From: Diadophis punctatus similis
Taxonomy: Eukaryota; Chordata; Lepidosauria; Squamata; Dipsadidae
DNA: 64,000 bases
NCBI GenBank assembly: GCA_023053685.1
Contig: JALIGW010000319.1
Location: 1-64,000, forward strand
Reading direction: 5' to 3'
Shown here: piece after piece, positions 61,503-64,000 of the stretch
Layout: each line of letters starts with the position of its first letter
How positions within the stretch are numbered: the first letter of the stretch is position 1
Translations under genes and position numbers: made by a program
Notes under the pieces: generated by a model
Told to the model about the DNA's origin: nothing
Seen by the model: only the letters and a program-made list of their open reading frames with translations
Database searches by the model: none

Positions 61503-64000
61503 GTGTTTCTTTTTCATTTCTGAGGTGTTTGTCAAAAGTGATGTTTTTGGGCTGAATTGAATCCTAAGGCGAATGCTGTGTTAGACTTTGGGCTAGCTTT
61601 TCAGGGTAGGCTCGGAATCAAAAATCAAGCGAGAATTCAGCTTTCCAGCCTGTGGGGAACAGGAATATGTGTTTCATTTTCATTTCTGAGGTGTTTGTCA
61701 AAAGTGATGTTTTTGGGCTGAATTGAATCCTAAGGCGAATGCTGGGTTAGACTTTGGGCTAGCTTTTCAGGGTAGGCTCGGAATCAAAAATCAAGCGAGA
61801 ATTCAGCATTCCAGCCTGTGGGGAACAGGAATATGTGTTTCATTTTCATTTCTGAGGTGTTTGTCAAAAGTGATGTTTTTGGGCTGAATTGAATCCTAAG
61901 GCGAATGCTGTGTTAGACTTTGGGCTAGCTTTTCAGGGTAGGCTCGGAATCAAAAATCAAGCGAGAATTCAGCTTTCCAGCCTGTGGGGAACAGGAATAT
62001 GTGTTTCATTTTCATTTCTGAGGTGTTTGTCAAAAGTGATGTTTTTGGGCTGAATTGAGAAATAAGGAGAATGCAGTGTTAGACTTTGGGCTAGCTCTTC
62101 AGCGAAGGCTTGTAATCGAAAATCAAGCGAGAATTCGGCTTTCCAGCCCATGGGGAACAGGAATATGTGTTTCTTTTTCATTTCTGAGGTGTTTGTCAAA
62201 AGTGATATTTTTGGGCTGAATTGAGAAATAAGGCGAATGCTGTGTTAGACCTTGGGCTAGCTCTTCAGGGAAAGGTCAGAATCAATAATCAAGCGAGAAT
62301 TCGGCTTTCCAGCCCATGGGGAACAGGAATATGTGTTTCTTTTTCATTTCTGAGGTGTTTGTCAAAAGTGATGTTTTTGGGCTGAATTGAATCCTAAGGC
62401 GAATGCTGTGTTAGACTTTGGGCTAGCTTTTCAGGGTAGGCTCGGAATCAAAAATCAAGCGAGAATTCAGCTTTCCAGCCTGTGGGGAACAGGAATATGT
62501 GTTTAATTTTCATTTCTGAGGTGTTTGTCAAAAGTGATGTTTTTGGGCTGAATTGAATCCTAAGGCGAATGCTGGGTTAGACCTTGGGCTAGCTCTTCAG
62601 GGAAAGGTCGGAATCAAAAATCAAGCGAGAATTCGGCTTTCCAGCCTGTGGGGAACAGGAATATGTGTTTCTTTTTCATTTCTGAGGTGTTTGTCAAAAG
62701 TGATGTTTTTGGGCTGAATTGAATCCTAAGGCGAATGCTGGGTTAGACCTTGGGCTAGCTCTTCAGGGAAAGGTCGGAATCAAAAATCAAGCGAGAATTC
62801 GGCTTTCCAGCCTGTGGGGAACAGGAATATGTGTTTCTTTTTCATTTCTGAGGTGTTTGTCAAAAGTGATGTTTTTGGGCTGAATTGAGAAATAAGGCGA
62901 ATGCTGTGTTAGACCTTGGGCTAGCTCATCAGGGAAAGGTCGGAATCAAAAATTGAGCGAGAATTCGGCTTTCCAGCCCATGGGGAACAGGAATATGTGT
63001 TTCTTTTTCATTTCTGAGGTGTTTGTCAAAAGTGATGTTTTTGGGCTGAATTGAATCCTAAGGCGAATGCTGTGTTAGACTTTGGGCTAGCTTTTCAGGG
63101 TAGGCTCGGAATCAAAAATCAAGCGAGAATTCAGCTTTCCAGCCTGTGGGGAACAGGAATATGTGTTTCATTTTCATTTCTGAGGTGTTTGTCAAAAGTG
63201 ATGTTTTTGGGCTGAATTGAGAAATAAGGCGAATGCTGTGTTAGACCTTGGGCTAGCTCTTCAGGGAAAGGTCGGAATCAAAAATTGAGCGAGAATTCAG
63301 CTTTCCAGCCCGTGGGGAACAGGAATATGTGTTTCTTTTTCATTTCTGAGGTGTTTGTCAAAAGTGATGTTTTTGGGCTGAATTGAGAAATAAGGCGAAT
63401 GCTGTGTTAGACCTTGGGCTAGCTCTTCAGGGAAGGCTTGGAATCGAAAATCAAGCGAGAATTCGGCTTTCCAGCCCGTGGAGAACAGAAATATGTGTTT
63501 CTTTTTCATTTCTGAGGTGTTTGTCAAAAGTGATGTTTTTGGGCTGAATTGAGAAATAAGGAGAATGCAGTGTTAGACTTTGGGCTAGCTCTTCAGCGAA
63601 GGCTTGTAATCGAAAATCAAGCGAGAATTCGGCTTTCCAGCCCATGGGGAACAGGAATATGTGTTTCTTTTTCATTTCTGAGGTGTTTGTCAAAAGTGAT
63701 ATTTTTGGGCTGAATTGAGAAATAAGGCGAATGCTGTGTTAGACCTTGGGCTAGCTCTTCAGGGAAAGGTCAGAATCAATAATCAAGCGAGAATTCGGCT
63801 TTCCAGCCCATGGGGAACAGGAATATGTGTTTCTTTTTCATTTCTGAGGTGTTTGTCAAAAGTGATGTTTTTGGGCTGAATTGAATCCTAAGGCGAATGC
63901 TGTGTTAGACTTTGGGCTAGCTTTTCAGGGTAGGCTCGGAATCAAAAATCAAGCGAGAATTCAGCTTTCCAGCCTGTGGGGAACAGGAATATGTGTTTCA
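61503..64000 (+). repeat. 27-monomer duplication, right copy (cut by window end)
   Basis: Paralogue of about 57021-59517. It includes the F-to-A junction at 63540 and ends inside a type C monomer. About 2.5 kb is visible, and I noted only around four to six differences from the left copy, i.e. roughly 0.2 percent by eye. The right end of the duplication lies beyond the window. Confidence 0.82.

Larger units (their letters stand above)
1..64000 (+). repeat. 166 bp satellite tandem array, 385 full monomers, probably (peri)centromeric
   Basis: The entire window is a head-to-tail array in a single orientation. Monomers start with GTTAGAC at 1, 167, 333, 499 and so on; the last start is 63904. 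Checking the phase at many points (4981, 5149, 12118, 15109, 18263, 19593, 22404, 28711, 32031, 43150, 45811, 63904) shows no lost or partial monomer, only small indels summing to -7 bp. Landmarks within the monomer are GCTAGC at 13-18, an A run at 41-45, GAATTC at 54-59, T runs at 97-101 and 131-135, and the near-invariant AGGAATATGTGTTT at 82-95. A monomer of 150-180 bp is typical of centromeric satellites wrapped on single nucleosomes. The centromeric role is inferred; nothing in the sequence proves CENH3 binding. Prunus is a weak guess from memory of repeat length. Confidence 0.97.
42817..64000 (+). repeat. Right array domain (no type E; 4-, 5-, 14- and 27-monomer HORs)
   Basis: No monomer with CAGTGAAAGG plus CCTTTCTG is seen here. 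Type A copies have TAATCGAAAA, the CpG-containing form, unlike the TAATAG form of the middle domain. Duplication offsets are 5 monomers (46698/47528 and 59977/60807), 4 monomers (52661/53325), 14 monomers (56491/58815) and 27 monomers (57487/61969). The first 2.8 kb contain the indel-rich block. Confidence 0.8.

Noticed and set aside
722..63693. Dozens of minus-strand open frames of 61-88 codons encoding near-identical peptides (…KKKHIFLFP…)
   Set aside because: They recur with the 166 bp period and are translations of the satellite itself. Their start is TTG (complement of GTCAA) or TTGGC, not ATG. Since 166 leaves remainder 1 on division by 3, each monomer shifts the frame and every frame stops within two monomers. 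The nucleotide differences between copies follow CpG decay and not codon position.
1..64000. CRISPR array
   Set aside because: Repeats are regular, but there are no unique spacers: the whole 166 bp is repeated, and the unit is far longer than CRISPR repeat plus spacer. No cas gene is present.
1..64000. Bacterial or phage origin of the sequence (repetitive protein gene or iteron array)
   Set aside because: 64 kb of non-coding 166 bp repeats with CpG decay and no genes does not fit a prokaryotic replicon or iteron cluster.
1..64000. A previously undescribed functional system (defence, RNA or regulatory array)
   Set aside because: I looked for unique inserts, strand switches, promoter-like or structured RNA segments differing from the monomer and found none. 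Every base is accounted for by the satellite.

Overview
The whole window is one uninterrupted tandem satellite DNA array. A 166 bp monomer repeats head to tail on one strand from the first base to the last. Taking monomers to begin at the motif GTTAGAC, the first starts at base 1 and the last, cut by the window end, starts at 63904. That gives 385 complete monomers with a net length drift of only -7 bp, every step of which I could assign to a small indel. I found no gene, RNA gene, transposon, CRISPR array, origin or unique-sequence interval.

The organism is almost certainly a eukaryote with 5-methylcytosine, most plausibly a flowering plant, and the array is probably centromeric or pericentromeric. 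Three points support this: a nucleosome-sized monomer, megabase-style satellite organisation, and strong CpG decay (the CpG positions occur as CG, TG and CA versions). From memory only, candidate centromere repeats of about this length have been reported in Prunus; I cannot check identity here and treat this as a weak guess. Each monomer carries a GCTAGC at monomer positions 13-18 and an EcoRI site (GAATTC) at positions 54-59, so an EcoRI digest would give a 166 bp ladder.

Monomers fall into recurring types, labelled here A to G by diagnostic variants, and these are arranged in irregular higher-order repeats (HORs). Three domains can be seen. The left domain (1 to about 19.09 kb) has a private type (D', with a second EcoRI site), lacks type F, and is built from 7-, 9-, 15-, 21-, 22- and 30-monomer duplications. 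The middle domain (about 19.09 to 42.82 kb) combines types E and F and is built from 10- and 16-monomer duplications. The right domain (about 42.82 to 64 kb) lacks type E and is built from 4-, 5-, 14- and 27-monomer duplications, some apparently very recent.

The most unusual local feature is 43.08-45.62 kb, where about 21 single-base indels are packed into 2.5 kb. A clean paralogous copy lies about 3.65 kb upstream. The indels are mostly one-base duplications, which looks more like poor consensus sequence than biology. I found no protein-coding or defence system. The interest lies in array evolution, methylation decay and assembly quality.
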